From the NCBI RefSeq assembly GCF_036884655.1, contig NC_088331.1:18037501-18101500 (forward strand): a stretch of DNA of 64,000 nucleotides, read 5' to 3'. The position numbers and the translations under genes are program-made. The DNA comes from Musa acuminata AAA Group. Lineage: Eukaryota > Streptophyta > Magnoliopsida > Zingiberales > Musaceae. The notes below the pieces were generated by a model. The model saw only the letters and a list, made by a program, of their open reading frames with translations. It had not been told where the DNA came from and did not search any database. Of this stretch, positions 11,148 through 24,050 are shown piece by piece; the stretch's first letter is position 1, and each line of letters opens with the position of its first letter.

Positions 11148-13994
11148 AAGCCAACCAACAAGGAGATCGCCAACTATGCATAAGGACTATAGAAAATGAG
11201 GTAAGTAGTTCTTTAGATGCAAATTTATCTTTCGATGAGCTTTCAAGTGTTTTTCATGATTTATTTGATGAATATAAATTAGTTAGTAAAAAGTATAAAC
11301 TATTAAAAAAGGAGCATGCTTCTCTTGTTAGTGATTTTGATAAATTAAAAATTGAGCATGATGATAGTTTAGCTCCTTGTACAAAATATGATGAATTAGA
11401 AATGTTTAAAAAGGAGAATTTGCAACTACATGAAACCTTAGAAAATTTTGAAATAGGTAGCAAATTCTTAAACATGATCTTTTTAAGTATGAATCATGTT
11501 CATAGAAGAGATGGAATCGGCTTTGTGAGTAACACTCATAAAAATCCAACCATCTTTGTTAAAGGCTTAACTTTGCATGTTTCACCCTGAAATAAATGTA
11601 ACTTTTGTTGCAAATTTGGACATGTTACTTATAAATGTCCGTTTAAGAGATATAGTCCACATAAATTGATTTGGGTTCCTAAAGGAACCATAAAGAACTC
11701 CATGCAAAATGATAAGTTGAGTCGATTGGTTTTTTAGGCACCCAAGGTCAAATGGGTACCAAAAAATCACCCTTTTTTATAGAAATATTAATCATCACAA
11801 GCTAGGAGCAAAAGATAGGACATTAATAGTGGATGCTCAAGGCACATGATCAGAGATCCATCTTAATTCTATAAGCTCATTAGCCTAGACGAAGGGTATG
11901 TCACCTTCGGAAACAACAACAAGGGTTAAATCATTGGCCAAGGAACCATAGGTAACAAATCCAACTTTTTGATTAAAGATGTGTTGTTGGTTGAAGGTTT
12001 AAAGCATAATCTTTTAAGCATTAGTCAATTATGTGATCAACGATACGTTATTGGATTTGAATCCAATGCTTGCATTATTGAACAACCACACAAAAACAAC
12101 TCTATGATTGCCCTAAAACAAAATAATGTATACACTATTGACATTGATGATCTTTGTAATGAAATGTGTTTTTCGGTTTTGAATAATGATACTTGGCTTT
12201 AGCATAGGAGATTATGTCATGCTAGCATGAAACTAATCTCTCAAATCTCTTCCAAAGAACTTGTAAGAGGTATTCATAACATTAAGTTTGTTAAAGATAA
12301 TGTGTGTGATGCATGTTAACTAGGAAAAAAAATAAGAGGTAGTTTCAAACTATAGAATCAAATAAGCACCTCTAGACCATTACAATTGATCCATATGGAT
12401 TTGTTTAGACCAATTGATACATCAAGCCAAGGAGGTAGCAAATACGCCTTTGTAATTGTGGATGATTATAGCAGATATACTTGGACATACTTCTTGGCAC
12501 ACAAAAGTGATTACTTTAGGTATTTTTCTAAGTTTTGTAAAATTGTTCAAAATGAAAAAGGCTTTATCAATTCAAAGTGATCACGGTGGCAAATTTCAAA
12601 ACCATGATTTCCAAATTTTTTTTGAATCTAATGGATACAACCACAATTCTCTACTCCGAGAAATCCTAAAAAAAATAGAGTAGTAGAAAGAAAAAATAGA
12701 AATTTACAAGAAATGGCAAGAACCATGTTGAACGAACATAGCCTACCGAAATAATTTTGGGCTGAAGTCATTAATATGACATGTTATATCATGAATAGGA
12801 TTCTAGTAAGACCATTACTTTCCAAAACTCCTTATGAATTGTGGAATGACAAAAAACCCAATGTTTTGTACTTTAAAGTTTTCGGTTATAAATGTTTTAT
12901 CTTGAATGAAAAGATGATTTAGGAAAATTTGATGCAAAATCCGATGAAGGCATTTTTCTTGGATATTCTTCTATTTCAAAAGCCTTTTGTGTTTGTAATA
13001 AAAAAACCTTGGTCATAGAAGAGTCTATTCACATTGTCTTTAATGAAGTCTCTATATTTAAGAAAAATAAGTTTGATGATGATCTTAATTTTGATGCTTT
13101 GAATTTAAATGAACCCTCTACTACAACTAGCAACTTGGATATATCTTCTTCCATAACATCTTTACCCAAGGAATTAAAGTATGTAGATGCTCATCCTTAG
13201 GAGCTAATCATAGGAGACACATCAAAAAGGGTTTAAACTCGTTTTTCTCTTAAAAATTTTTGTGCTAACGCCGCTTTTCTTTCTCAAATTGAACCAAAAT
13301 GTATTGACAAAGCCTTGAAAGATAATTCATAGGTTATCGCAAAGCAAGAAGAGTTGAACAAATTTGAGAGAAACAAGGTGTGGGAGTTAGTTCCGAGACC
13401 TAGTGACCATTTAGTTATTAGTACTAAATGGGTCTTTAGAAACAAGCAAGATGAATTTGATATTGTGGTTAGAAATAAGGCTAGATTAGTAGCCAAGGAT
13501 GATATCAACCAAGAAGAATGTATCGATTATGAAGAAACCTTCACTCCTTGCCTATGCTAGTTTTAATAACTTTAAGTTATTTCAAATGGACGTTAAAAGT
13601 GTTTTTCTTATTGACATTATTTCCGAAGAAGTTTATGTTGAACAACCTCCAAGATTTGAGAATTATAATTTTTCGAATCATGTGGTTAAATTGATTAAAG
13701 CTCTCTATGGATTAAAATAAGCCCCAAGGGCTTGGTATGAGAGGCATGACTCCTTTCTTATCCAAAATAATTTCTCTAAAGGCAAAGTCGATACTACATT
13801 GTTTATTAAAAATTTTGAATATAATTTTCTTGTTATTCAAATTTATGTTGATGATATTATTTTTAGTTTTACAAATGAATCTTAATGCAAATCATTTGCC
13901 AAGAATATGAGTTAAGAGTTTGAAATGAGTTTAATGGGTGAACTAACTTCCTTTTTAGGCTTACAAATCAAACAACTTAGTGATGACATTTTTC
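11148..13994 (+). pseudogene. gag-pol: SIRE-like Copia gag-pol fragment, heavily decayed
   Basis: It starts inside gag (LSFDELSSVFHDLFDE near 11230) and includes the second zinc knuckle, CNFCCKFGHVTYKC, near 11600. It then has the in-frame TAG seen at the gag-pol border of this family (near 11778), the pre-integrase region from 11969, and the integrase core with HMDLFRPID and [10 protein letters not shown] follows with MDVKSVFL and YVDDI near 13850, and the fragment stops in [11 protein letters not shown] where the LTR at 13995 interrupts it. Many stops and indels show it is older than the other copies. The 5' gag and the RNase H are absent. Confidence 0.88.
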
Positions 13995-14312
13995 TGTTGA
14001 ATCTCATATTTTGATGATGAAGTCAATTGTAATTTGTTTGATCTAATCTTTATATTGAGAAAAGTATGCAGGATTAACAACAATAGCAGTAAGACATAAA
14101 GCGGGTGTTGTGCCGGAGTCAAGATTGAGATCTCATTGGAAGTTCAAGGGTTCATCGGAAGTCCGGACGTTCGTCGGAAGTTCAAGAGTTCATCGAAAGT
14201 CCGGACGTTCGTCGAAAGTTATGCCAGAATCAACCGAGAAGTCCAAGAGCTTGCCAAAGAAGCTCGTCGGAACTCACCAAGAAGATCGTCATAAAGTCCA
14301 GGAGCTTGCCGG
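13995..14312 (+). repeat. SIRE-like LTR, left fragment
   Basis: It begins TGTTGAATCTCATATTTTGATG, the LTR start of this family, inside the RT region of the Copia relic. It is interrupted at 14312 by the minus-strand compound element and continues at 25565. Its last five bases, GCCGG, may be a target duplication (compare ACTAG at 25565-25569). Confidence 0.8.
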
Positions 14313-15981
14313 TGTTAGGATCGGAGCGGCACTAAGAGGGGGGGGCGGGGTGAATTAGTGCAGCGGATTAAAACTTTGGTTTCGACAAATCTTTTGATAT
14401 GATGAAAACAGAACTTGAAAAGTTTAACTTGAACGCATATTCGTAAAGGTATGCAGCAAAGGTAATGAGGAAATAAAGCACGTAAGAAGGTTTGCAGTAA
14501 TGTAAATAGCAATAGTGAAATGCAAACTAGAGATCACGCCAATTTTAAAGTGGTTCGATCAAATGACCTACATCCACTTGCGAGGCCCTCTTCGATGAGG
14601 CTCCCACCTTCCACTAGCAAATCTCTTGAAGGGGAAGGCCAAATACCCCTCTTACAACTTTTTACAAGCGGTTCACACTCTTACAAATTTTCAGCAAGAA
14701 AGAAGGAGGTGAACACTCTAGCAAATTGAAAACAAGACTTGCTAAGACTTTTCTAAGACATTTCTCTCAATCAATTGCTTCTTAAAAGTTATCTTCTCAG
14801 TTGAGAATTAAGGGGTATTTATAGGCCTCAAGAGGATTCAAATTTGGGCTCCAAAATTTGAATTCTCTTTGGTTCCCGATGCTGGCGGTGCCACCGCTTG
14901 TCAGTGGCGGTGCAACCGCCTGTCAGTGTATGACACTAACAGTGGACTGGCGGTGCCACCGCCCAGCCAAGCGGTGCCACCGCTTGGCTCTCGGGTGCTG
15001 GGCGGTGCCACCGCCCAATCTAGGCGGTGCCACCACTTGGCTCTCGGGTGCTGGTCGGTGCCACTGCCCAGTCTAGCGGTGCCACCGCCAGACCCTTCGG
15101 TTCATGGTTGGGCTTTAAATTTAGCCCAGACCAAGTCTAATTTTGGGCCTAGTTGGCCCCTAACTAGGATATATGATTATCTTTTAGTCCTAATCCTAAT
15201 TAATGTGCTAACTACGAATTAAAGACATTTCCTAAGCTATTACACAAGTCCACAAGTCAAGACTTCTTCCGGCGAACTTTCGGCGGTCTTCTGATAAACT
15301 CTCGAAAACCGTTCTGCGGACTCCCGGCAAGCTCCTAGACTTCACGATTTGATCTTGGCGAGGTCCAACGAGCTTCTTCGGCAAGCTCCGATCTTTCTCG
15401 GTGAGCTTTGTGAACTTCCAACGAACTTTCTGACGAGCTTCCGAAAAACCCTTCGGCAAGCTCCCTTACTCATTCTCGGCTAGTTCCGGCAGCATTCCTG
15501 ATGAACCTTCGGACTTCCGTCGAACTCTTGAACTCGCAACAATTCCTTCGTGATTGACTCCGACACTTTGTTTCGCTTTGTGTCTTCATCATTATCGTAG
15601 TTAATCCTGCAAACACAAGTCAAAACTCTACTCCGATCTAGACAATTATTACAACGCGAATTAACATTCTATTGCCCGGCACGTCATTGGTTGGCGCTTC
15701 ATCCGATTCTTCAGTGCATCGTCCTCTCTTGCAGCTTGTTGCCCAATCGGTGGTTGACCTCCGTAACCTCGATATCCTTGGCGCAATTCTACTCTTGGCT
15801 CGATGCCCGACGTCCGAAGCCTTCTGCCATCCAATATCCTAACGTGATCTCCTCCGACGCAACGTCAATTCCTCATGCGTTAACTGTCTAATCCTGATCG
15901 AGTAGACCTGCATTACTCGAAATGCAGTTAAACATCTAAACACAATCAATTAGTTTCATCATCAAAATCCGAGATTCAACA
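14313..15981 (-). repeat. Left (3') LTR of the gag-only compound element
   Basis: It runs TGTTAGGATCGGAGCGGCAC to GAGATTCAACA (1669 bp). It includes a G-tract after ctaag, a reversed TATA box (gggtatttatagg near 14814) and several GGCGGTGCCACCGCC palindromes (14885-15095). The polypurine tract of the internal region starts at 15982 (atctccccctttttg). Confidence 0.85.
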
Positions 15982-18884
15982 ATCTCCCCCTTTTTGATGA
16001 TGACAACTAATTGATGACTAACGAAGTTAACCTTAACTCCCCGGAGTTTAACCAAACTCCCCCTATCAATATGCCATTGATAGAATACTTAGATTATCCC
16101 AAATCTAAGTAACATTCATCACATGTTATGAAAACATTTAAACCATCATGCAAATATAAAATATTCAATTCAATGCATGAAGTCATCAATATACTTCTCC
16201 CCCTATGTCATCAACAAAAAGGAGAAGTAGCTCTAGCTATTTTAAAATATATTCAAGTTTTTATAACATGAAGCTAGATTTTCATCACAACATATAAGCA
16301 CAAAAGCATACCAAGATTCTTAAGTTCAATCATGGCAATTCAACACTTGAATTTTTGTGCAAGATTTCACTTTGCTTTTCTTTGCAAGTAACAATATTTA
16401 TAATGTTTGATATAGCAAATTTCTTCATTCAAGTGTGCAAGCTAGCAATAACTTTCTCTCCCTTTGTCAATGTCAAAAAGAAGGAGAGGAACCAATGATT
16501 TAGACTTTTACATCAACTTTGCATCAATCAATATTTCAATCATCACATGATGCATACAAGACAATAATACAAAGAAATCATTTCATGAAGGATATCAATG
16601 TGAAAATTCACCAAGGATCACATGATACAATCGCAAATCATGATATCATTATACGATACATCATGAGATTGATAATTTATCATATCAATGAAAGATATCA
16701 ATTGTTAAACATGATATGATAATAGTCTCAAAATTTTCAATTTGCGATACATGTGATACATTGCAATAGACTACAAAATTTAATATGATGCTTTTAAGGA
16801 TATTAACCTATTTTTGATACAAAGCATGGTAAGAGCAATTATATTTCAAGTTTTCTAAGTTTTGTATTTTTTGCTTCTTTCGAGATAGCAATTCTTTGCT
16901 TCTCTTTAGATTGCAAGATTTGCAATTTATTGGTAGTGTTTATGATAGCAAGTTCTTTCAATAAAATGATCGAGCTAGCAAATTTTCCTTCCTTTGAAAT
17001 ATGCAGGCTAGTAAACTAACTCCCCCTTTATCATTATCAAAAAGAAGGGAGAAACCAATGGCTAAAAAATTTTAATCATTATACAAGCCATATTACAAAA
17101 TCATGTCATGATATCAAGAAAATTCAAGGACATGATTCATTCAATAAATCTTTTTAATAGAGCAAAAGAATTATACAACCAAGGATCATGATTAAAATAT
17201 ATCAATATCATAGATCAAGTCATGATTCATGATTCATCATAAAGCAAATTAATTTTCAATCATCACATAAGGCATTTAAAGAATGTTTCAATCAAATTCA
17301 AGTCGTTAATACCAATACTTTCGTATTGTGAGTATCAATTCATGAATACCAAAAGATATTATTTGTGATTCCAATTTTGCAAGATCAAGATTATGATTTA
17401 GATAAAACTCATTCAAATCAAATCGTTAACTTGAAATTCATAATCAAGTCATCAAAATCGATTTCGAGATTCACAAAATATCAAGAAATCATTAATCTAG
17501 ATCAGATGGGAAAAGTATTTTTTAAGTGATTCTTTTTCATCTAAGCATGCCTTAGTCATTATATGCCAAATCAAGATAAGCATGAAAGTTCAAGACATAA
17601 GGGCAAAATCTTATAAAATAACTCATCAAGCAAGATTTTAAACATCTATTTTCAAGCTAGAGTAAGTCAAGGATTCAATTATCTCATGTCATAACTTCCA
17701 ATAGGCATCTCAAATTATCAACATCACATTAAAAAGATATTTCAAAAAGACATATCGATAAGTGATCCATTTGTATCATTTCATTTTTGGAAGATTCTCC
17801 TCTTTGGTAAATAAATCGAAGAGAACAAAATGAATTAAGGGAGATATAATATGATTGAAGCATTGAACATGATTCATATTTAAAATGTGTCTCATGTCAT
17901 AAGTATGAATCAAGCATTTGTGAAATCCGAAATCATCCTCAAAATCACATTCAATAAATTCATACATGACAAGCATAGATTTATTGAAAAGTCGATAAGA
18001 AAGAGGGTCGTATTTCATTTTTATAAATTTCTATTCATGAGATTTGCTTCTTATAAGCATGCCTTTACCTTTAATAAAACAAGTGTTAACATTTAAGACG
18101 GAAAGGTAAATTTCGTAAAACAAATCATCAAGCATGATTCCATGATAACATCCTTTTAATATCTTGATATTCATCATCAAGTATGATTTCAAAAAAATAT
18201 GTTTAAGAGAAATCATTAAGACCAAATACATGATACACTCATTTATTTTCAAAATATTCATCATGTTTATTTTAATGAAATTCACAAGATTTGTAAAATA
18301 AATTCATTAATTTCAATAGGATAGAAAATTCATTTTCATTTCATACAATTGATTTCATGTGAGTGTATTCAAGTCTTTTGTGAAAACATGTTTCATTTTA
18401 AAATCGAAATAAAAGTTTGGTCATGAAGCCGTCAAGACCAAACACATCATAATATCACATCTATCATCAAAAGACCATCAAGAAATTCATATATAGATGT
18501 ACATGCACTATGTCATCTTAATATATCATGAGAATGTCATCTTAATTTATCATAAAAATGATTAGACCAAAAACATGTTAATCTAAAATGAGAGTTTCAA
18601 ATCAACATTTACTTCAAAAACTCATGCATGACATAAAATCATCAAGATACACATGCATAGATTAATCCTAAGCATTATCACATATCATATAATTATCATC
18701 CCTAATGTTGCATATATCATTCAACATTTCAAAACATAACATGCAAGAAACCTTAGCAATATACTTTTCATGATCAATTTTTTAATTTTTCAAAGATGAT
18801 AAAAAGAAAAACATGATATAATTTTTGAAAAACAATTTTTTATTTTCTATTCCTACTATCTAAATTAAACACTCATGAAAAACT
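15982..18884 (-). other. AT-rich non-coding internal region (left unit)
   Basis: I see no coding signature here; the small ORFs are chance frames. The start is the polypurine tract. Reverse-complement PPT-like hairpins (ctccccct...aaaaaggag) recur at about 16198, 16457 and 17025. Parts near 17370 closely match the 3' non-coding region of the young element (near 44575), so this is the family's 3' untranslated region, expanded. Confidence 0.7.
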
Positions 18885-19230
18885 TCAAGTAATTTCAAAA
18901 TAATTCAAGAGAGTTGAGTTACTTACCTTGTAGTCGAAGCCCATCAAAGCCCAATTCGCCATTTCACCTTTGGAAGTTTTTGATTCATCCTTGGTTGTCT
19001 TCCTCTTCTTTGGCCTCTTCCTCCGTTCAAGTTCATTGTTTATTTTAGATTTTTGTTTAATAAACTTATTAAGATTTAGTGTTCGAAGTTCAAGTTCATC
19101 ATTGTCCTCATCACTTGAGTCATCGCTCAAGTGGTATTCATTAGTTCGGAGTTCCAAATCCTTCTTGTTCTTTGGAAGGTGATTTTGTTCATCATGTTCA
19201 TCATGTGTATTGTGCACCATTTCATATGCC
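18885..19230 (-). pseudogene. gag: Truncated gag C-terminal remnant (left unit)
   Basis: The frame gives about 111 residues that match the C-terminal third of the gag at 23059-24000 with few changes (LSDDSSDEDN, LNKFIKQKSKINNELERRKR). It stops abruptly at the LTR at 19231, so the first two thirds of gag and the PBS of this unit are gone. Near its 3' end the coding strand reads CTACAAGGTAAGT, a perfect 5' splice-site consensus. Confidence 0.8.
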
Positions 19231-20798
19231 TGTTAGGATCGGAGTGGCACTAAGAGGGGGGGTGAATTAGTGCAGCGGATTAAAACTTCTGTTTTGATAA
19301 ATCTTTCGTACGATGAAAAGCAATATCAATGGAAACCGATTTTAGAAACTTGATAACTTAGAAACGTATGGAAGCGTAGTAACTAAGTAGAGAAGTTTGC
19401 AGTATGTAAATGGCAAGAGTAGGATGCAAACCAGATAACGCAGTAGTTTTTAAAGTGGTTCGGTCAAAATGACCTACATCCACTTGCGAAGCCTTCTTCG
19501 AATAGGCTTCCAACTTCTACTAGCAAATTTCTTATAGGGGAAGGACTAATACCCCTTTTACAACCTTTACAAGTGGTTCACACTCTTACAATTCTTTTCA
19601 ACAAGATGGGAGGAGGTGAACACTTAAGCAATATGAAAAACAAGGCTTGCAAAGACTATTCTAAGGCTCTTAACTCAAACTATTGCTTTTCAAAAGGTTG
19701 TAATCTCAGCTGAGATTTCAGGAGTATTTATAGGCCTCAAGAGGATTCAAATTTGGGCTCCAAAATTTGAATTCTCTTTGGTTCCCGATGCTAGCGGTGC
19801 CACCGCGCAGCCAAGCGGTGCCACCGCCCAGCTCTCAGGTGCTGGGCGGTGCCACCGCCTGGCTCTCGGGTGCTAGGCGGTGCCACCACCTACACTATTT
19901 CAGCTCACTGGTTGGGCTCCAAAATTGGCCCAAACCAGTCCGAACTATAGCTCAATTGGCCCCTACTTGGTTTATAGGATTAACACCTAATCTTAACCCT
20001 AAGTAATGTACTAACTACGAATTTAAAGACATTTTCTAAGCTATTATAAAGTCCGTAAGTCAAGACTTCTTCCGGCGAGCTTCCGGCGAACTTCCGACGG
20101 TTTTCCGATAAACACTCGGAAACCATTATGCGGACTCCCGGCAAGCTCCTAGACTTCACGATTTGATCTTGACGAGTTCCAACGAGCTTCTTCGGCAAGC
20201 TCCGATCTTTCTCGGCGAGCTCCGCGAACTTCCAACGAACCTTCCGGCGAGCTTCCGAAAAACCCTTCGGCAAGCTCCCTTCTCATTCTCGGCTAGTTCC
20301 GGCATCATTCCCGATGAACTTTCGGACTTCCGTCGAACTCTCGAACTCGCAATGAATACTTCGTGCTTGACTCCGACACTTTATTTTGCTTTATGTCTTC
20401 GTCGCTATCGTAGTTAATCCTGCACACACATGCTAAAACTCTACTCCGATCTAGACAATTATTACAATGCAAATTGACATTCTGTTGCCCGACACACCAT
20501 TGGTTGGCGCTTCGTCCGATTCTTCGGTGCATCGTCCTCTCTTGCGGCTTGTTGCCCAATCGACGGTTGACCTTCGCAACCCCGATATCATTGACGCAAT
20601 TTCGCTCTCCTTGGCCCGATGCCCGACGTCCGAAGCCTTCTACCGTCCAATATCTTGATGTGATCTCCTCCGGCGCAACGTCAATTCCTCCTGCGTTAAC
20701 TGTCTAATCCTGATCGAGTAGACCTGCATCACTCAAAATGCAGTTTAAATTATAAACACATATCAAGTGGTTTCATCATCAAAATACGAGATTCAACA
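19231..20798 (-). repeat. Middle LTR of the gag-only compound element
   Basis: It runs TGTTAGGATCGGAGTGGCAC to ATTCAACA, 1568 bp. Its right side abuts a polypurine tract, so it serves as the 3' LTR of the right unit. Its left side abuts truncated gag instead of a PBS. GGCGGTGCCACCGCC palindromes lie at 19795-19890. Confidence 0.85.
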
Positions 20799-23058
20799 AT
20801 CTCCCCCTTTTTTATGATGACAACCACTTGATGATGGAGTTAACCTTAACTCCCGGAGTTTAAACAAACTCCCCCTATCAATATGCCATATTGATAGAAC
20901 CTTGAATTCAAATTGAATTCAAGTCATTGTAATATTCATCATGAATACTTGCAACACATCATCATGAACATATGCATAAACTTATGCATCACATGTCATG
21001 TCATCAACATACTTCTCCCCCTTTGTCATCAACAAAAAGGAGAAGTACCACAATCAAGTGTTTGTTATATGGGTTCAACTCATTGCATGAAAAACATAAT
21101 ATTAAATTTTTATCATCATGCAATCTAGCAATTTTATAACATTTTAGAACTTGCAAGCTTGCAATTTAGAGATGTTCAAGAAAGCAACTCTTGCTTCTTG
21201 AAATATGCAAGTTTTATAAACTAGCAAATTCAAATATATGCAAGTTGGCATATTTGCTTTTCTTGAGATAGGCACGATAGCACATTTTTGCATTTTCTTG
21301 ATGTTTCAAGGTAGCAATTCTCGGTGATGTTCAAGATAGCAATTTCTTCTCTTTTGAGAAGTGCAATTTTTGCTTTCTTCTTGAATTGTGCAAGCTAGCT
21401 ATCTCCGCCTTAGTCATTGTCAAATGGAAGGGAAGACCCTTTATGTCAATTTCTAAATCATGACAAAGGTGAGTAATCATTCTTATTTAAAAATTTCATA
21501 ACTGAGATAAACCTTGAATTCAAATTAAGGCAATATTAATCATGATTCACATCATATATAATACATCACATAAAAAGCATAAGTATTGCATGCATCATTT
21601 TAGCAACAAATCGTAGCATTTCATCACATAACAAGATATCAGCAAGTAAAATTACAATGCTAAGTTCATGATATCTTAACATGGCATATGACAATCATAG
21701 CATTTCGATTATCAATTTACCATATATTTCGATGCAAGCTTCTTTTGATATCTTAACATAATTTAAATTCAAATATGGCACTTATAGCATTAATTCATAT
21801 ATTAATTCTCCCCCTTTGTCATTACCGAAAAGAAGGGAGAAATCAATGGCCAAAAGATTTTAATCATTATACAAGCCAACTTACAAAATCATGTCATGAT
21901 ATCAAAAAAATTCAAGAAAGACATGATTCATTCAATAAATCCTTTTAATAGAGTAAAATAATTATACAACCAATATATCAATATCATAGATCAAGTCATG
22001 ATTTGTGATTCATCATAAAGCAAATTAATTTTTAGTCATCTCATAAGGCTTTTAAAGAATTTTTGAAACATAGGAGAATGATTAATTTAAGCATGCAATG
22101 TTTCAATCAAATTCAAGTCATGACAAGCATAATTTAAATTCATATTGTGAGTATCAATTCATGAATACCAAAAGATATTATTTGTGATTCCAATTTTGTA
22201 AGATCAAGATTATGATTTAAATAAAACTTATTCAAATCAAATTGGTAACTTGAAACTCAAAATCAAGTCATCAAAATCAATTTCGAGATTCACAAAATAT
22301 CATGAAATCATTAATCTCGATCAGATGGGAAAAGCATTTTTTAAGTGATTCATTTTCATCTAAGCATGCCTTAGTCTTTATATGCCAAATCAATATAAGC
22401 ATGAAAGTTCAAGGCGTAAAGGCAAAATCTTATAAGACAACTCATTTATAAAATATTCATCATGTTTATTTTCATGAGAATCAAAATAAATTCATTAATC
22501 TCAATAGGATAGAAAATTATTTCCATTTCATACAATTGATTTCATGTGAGGGTATTCAAGTCTTTTTGTGAAAACAAGCATCATCATTTAAAAGTGAAAC
22601 ATAAGTTTTGTCATGAAGCCGTTAAGACCAAACACATCATGATATCACGTCTATCATCAAAAGACTATCAAGAAATTCATACATAGATGTACATGCACTA
22701 TGTCATCTTAATATGTCATGAGAATGTCATCTTAATTCATCATAAAAATGATTAGACCAAAAGCATATTAATCTAAAATGAGAGGTTCAAATCAACATTT
22801 ACTTCAAAAACTCATGCATGACATATACATATGTATGGATTAATCCTAAGCATTATCACATATCATATTATCATCCGTAATATTGCATCATTCAACATTT
22901 CAAAACATAACATGCATGAAACCTTTGCAATATACTTTTCATGATCAAATTTTTTAATTTTTCAAAGATGCTACAAAGAAAAACATGATATGATTTTTGA
23001 AAAACAATTTTTTTTATTTCCTATTCCTACTATCTAAATTAAGCACTCATGAAGGGCT
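20799..23058 (-). other. AT-rich non-coding internal region (right unit)
   Basis: This is homologous to 15982-18884 but shorter, with block deletions between the two. It has PPT-like hairpins near 21012 and 21808 and no protein signature. It lies where pol would be in an autonomous relative. Confidence 0.7.
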
Positions 23059-24000
23059 TTAAGTAATTTCAAAATAATTCAAGAGAGTTGAGTTACTTAC
23101 GTTGTAGTCGAAGCCCGTCAAAACCCAATTTGCCGTTTCACCTTTGGAAGTTCTTGATTCATCCTTGGTTGCCTTCCTCTTCTTTGGCCTCTTCCTCCGT
23201 TCAAGTTCATTGTTTATTTTAGATTTTTGTTTAATAAACTTATTAAGATTTAGTGTTCGAAATTCACGTTCATCATTGTCCTCATCACTTGAGTCATCGC
23301 TCAAGTGGTATTCATTTGTTCGGAGTTCCAAATCCTTCTTGTTCTTTGGAATGTGATTTTGTTCATCATGTTCATCATGTGTATTGTGCATCATTTCATA
23401 TGTTATCAACGAACCAACTAATTCTTCAAGTGAAAAAATATTTAAATCTTTTGTTTCTTGTATTGCGGTTATTTTAGGATCCCACCTTTTTGGAAGGGAT
23501 CTTAAGATCTTTCTTACAAGATCAAAATTCGAAAAATATTTACCAATAACTCTTAGATTATTGACGACATCCGTGAAACGGGTGTACATGTCGCCTATAG
23601 TCTCGCTTGGTTGCATTAAAAAAAGCTCAAAATCTTGCAATAAAATGTTAACTTTCAAGTCTTTGACTCTACTAGTTCCCTCGTGCGTGATTTCAAGTGT
23701 TCTCCAAATATCAAAAGTCGTTTCGTACGTAAAAATCCGATTGAACTCATTTTTGTCTAAAGCACAAAATAAGGCATTCATAGCCTTTGTGTTTAAAGAA
23801 AAATACGTCTTCTCAAAATCCGACCATTCGTTCATCGGTTTAGAGGGAAGTTGAAAACCGTTTTCAACGATATTCCATAAATCGTAATTCATAGAAATCA
23901 AGAAAACTCTCATTCGAGTTTTCCAATAAGTGTAGTCCAATCCGTTAAACAACGGTGGACGAAAAATCGATAAGCTCTCTTGATAGCCATGAAGAGCCAT
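23059..24000 (-). CDS. gag: Gag of a pol-less SIRE-like element
   Basis: The 313-residue frame starts MALHGYQESLSIFRPPLFNG, 36 bases downstream of the PBS on the coding strand, which supports this start. Residues of about 20-200 form the usual copia Gag region (YTYWKTRMRVFLISM, MNALFCALDKNEFN, RSLPKRWDPK). Then follow an acidic DDSSDEDNDE segment and a basic segment (ERRKRPKKRK). It is shorter than the 521-residue Gag of the young element and lacks both zinc knuckles, ending at GFDYNVSNSTLLNYFEIT. The coding strand has CGTAAGT where the copy at 18925 has AAGGTAAGT, so an exon could end here. The frame is open, but expression is unproven. Confidence 0.75.
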   Translation of the reverse strand: MALHGYQESLSIFRPPLFNGLDYTYWKTRMRVFLISMNYDLWNIVENGFQLPSKPMNEWSDFEKTYFSLNTKAMNALFCALDKNEFNRIFTYETTFDIWRTLEITHEGTSRVKDLKVNILLQDFELFLMQPSETIGDMYTRFTDVVNNLRVIGKYFSNFDLVRKILRSLPKRWDPKITAIQETKDLNIFSLEELVGSLITYEMMHNTHDEHDEQNHIPKNKKDLELRTNEYHLSDDSSDEDNDEREFRTLNLNKFIKQKSKINNELERRKRPKKRKATKDESRTSKGETANWVLTGFDYNVSNSTLLNYFEIT

Positions 24001-24036
24001 TTCTCTCAGGTGTAAATCCGAAATGAGAAATACCGG

Positions 24037-24048
24037 GCTCTGATACCA
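24037..24048 (-). promoter_or_regulatory. Primer binding site, initiator tRNA-Met
   Basis: GCTCTGATACCA on the plus strand is the reverse complement of TGGTATCAGAGC. It lies two bases from the LTR at 24051 and identifies that LTR as the 5' one of the right unit. Confidence 0.9.
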
Positions 24049-24050
24049 AT

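Noticed and set aside
11969..13720. Treating the short plus-strand ORFs here as separate small genes
   Set aside because: They are consecutive pieces of one decayed Copia pol (pre-integrase, integrase, RT) broken by stops and indels.
15982..18884. Possible host gene or non-coding RNA in the long AT-rich stretch
   Set aside because: It is homologous to the 3' regions of other SIRE-like copies (20799-23058, 43671-44766) and shows no coding bias.
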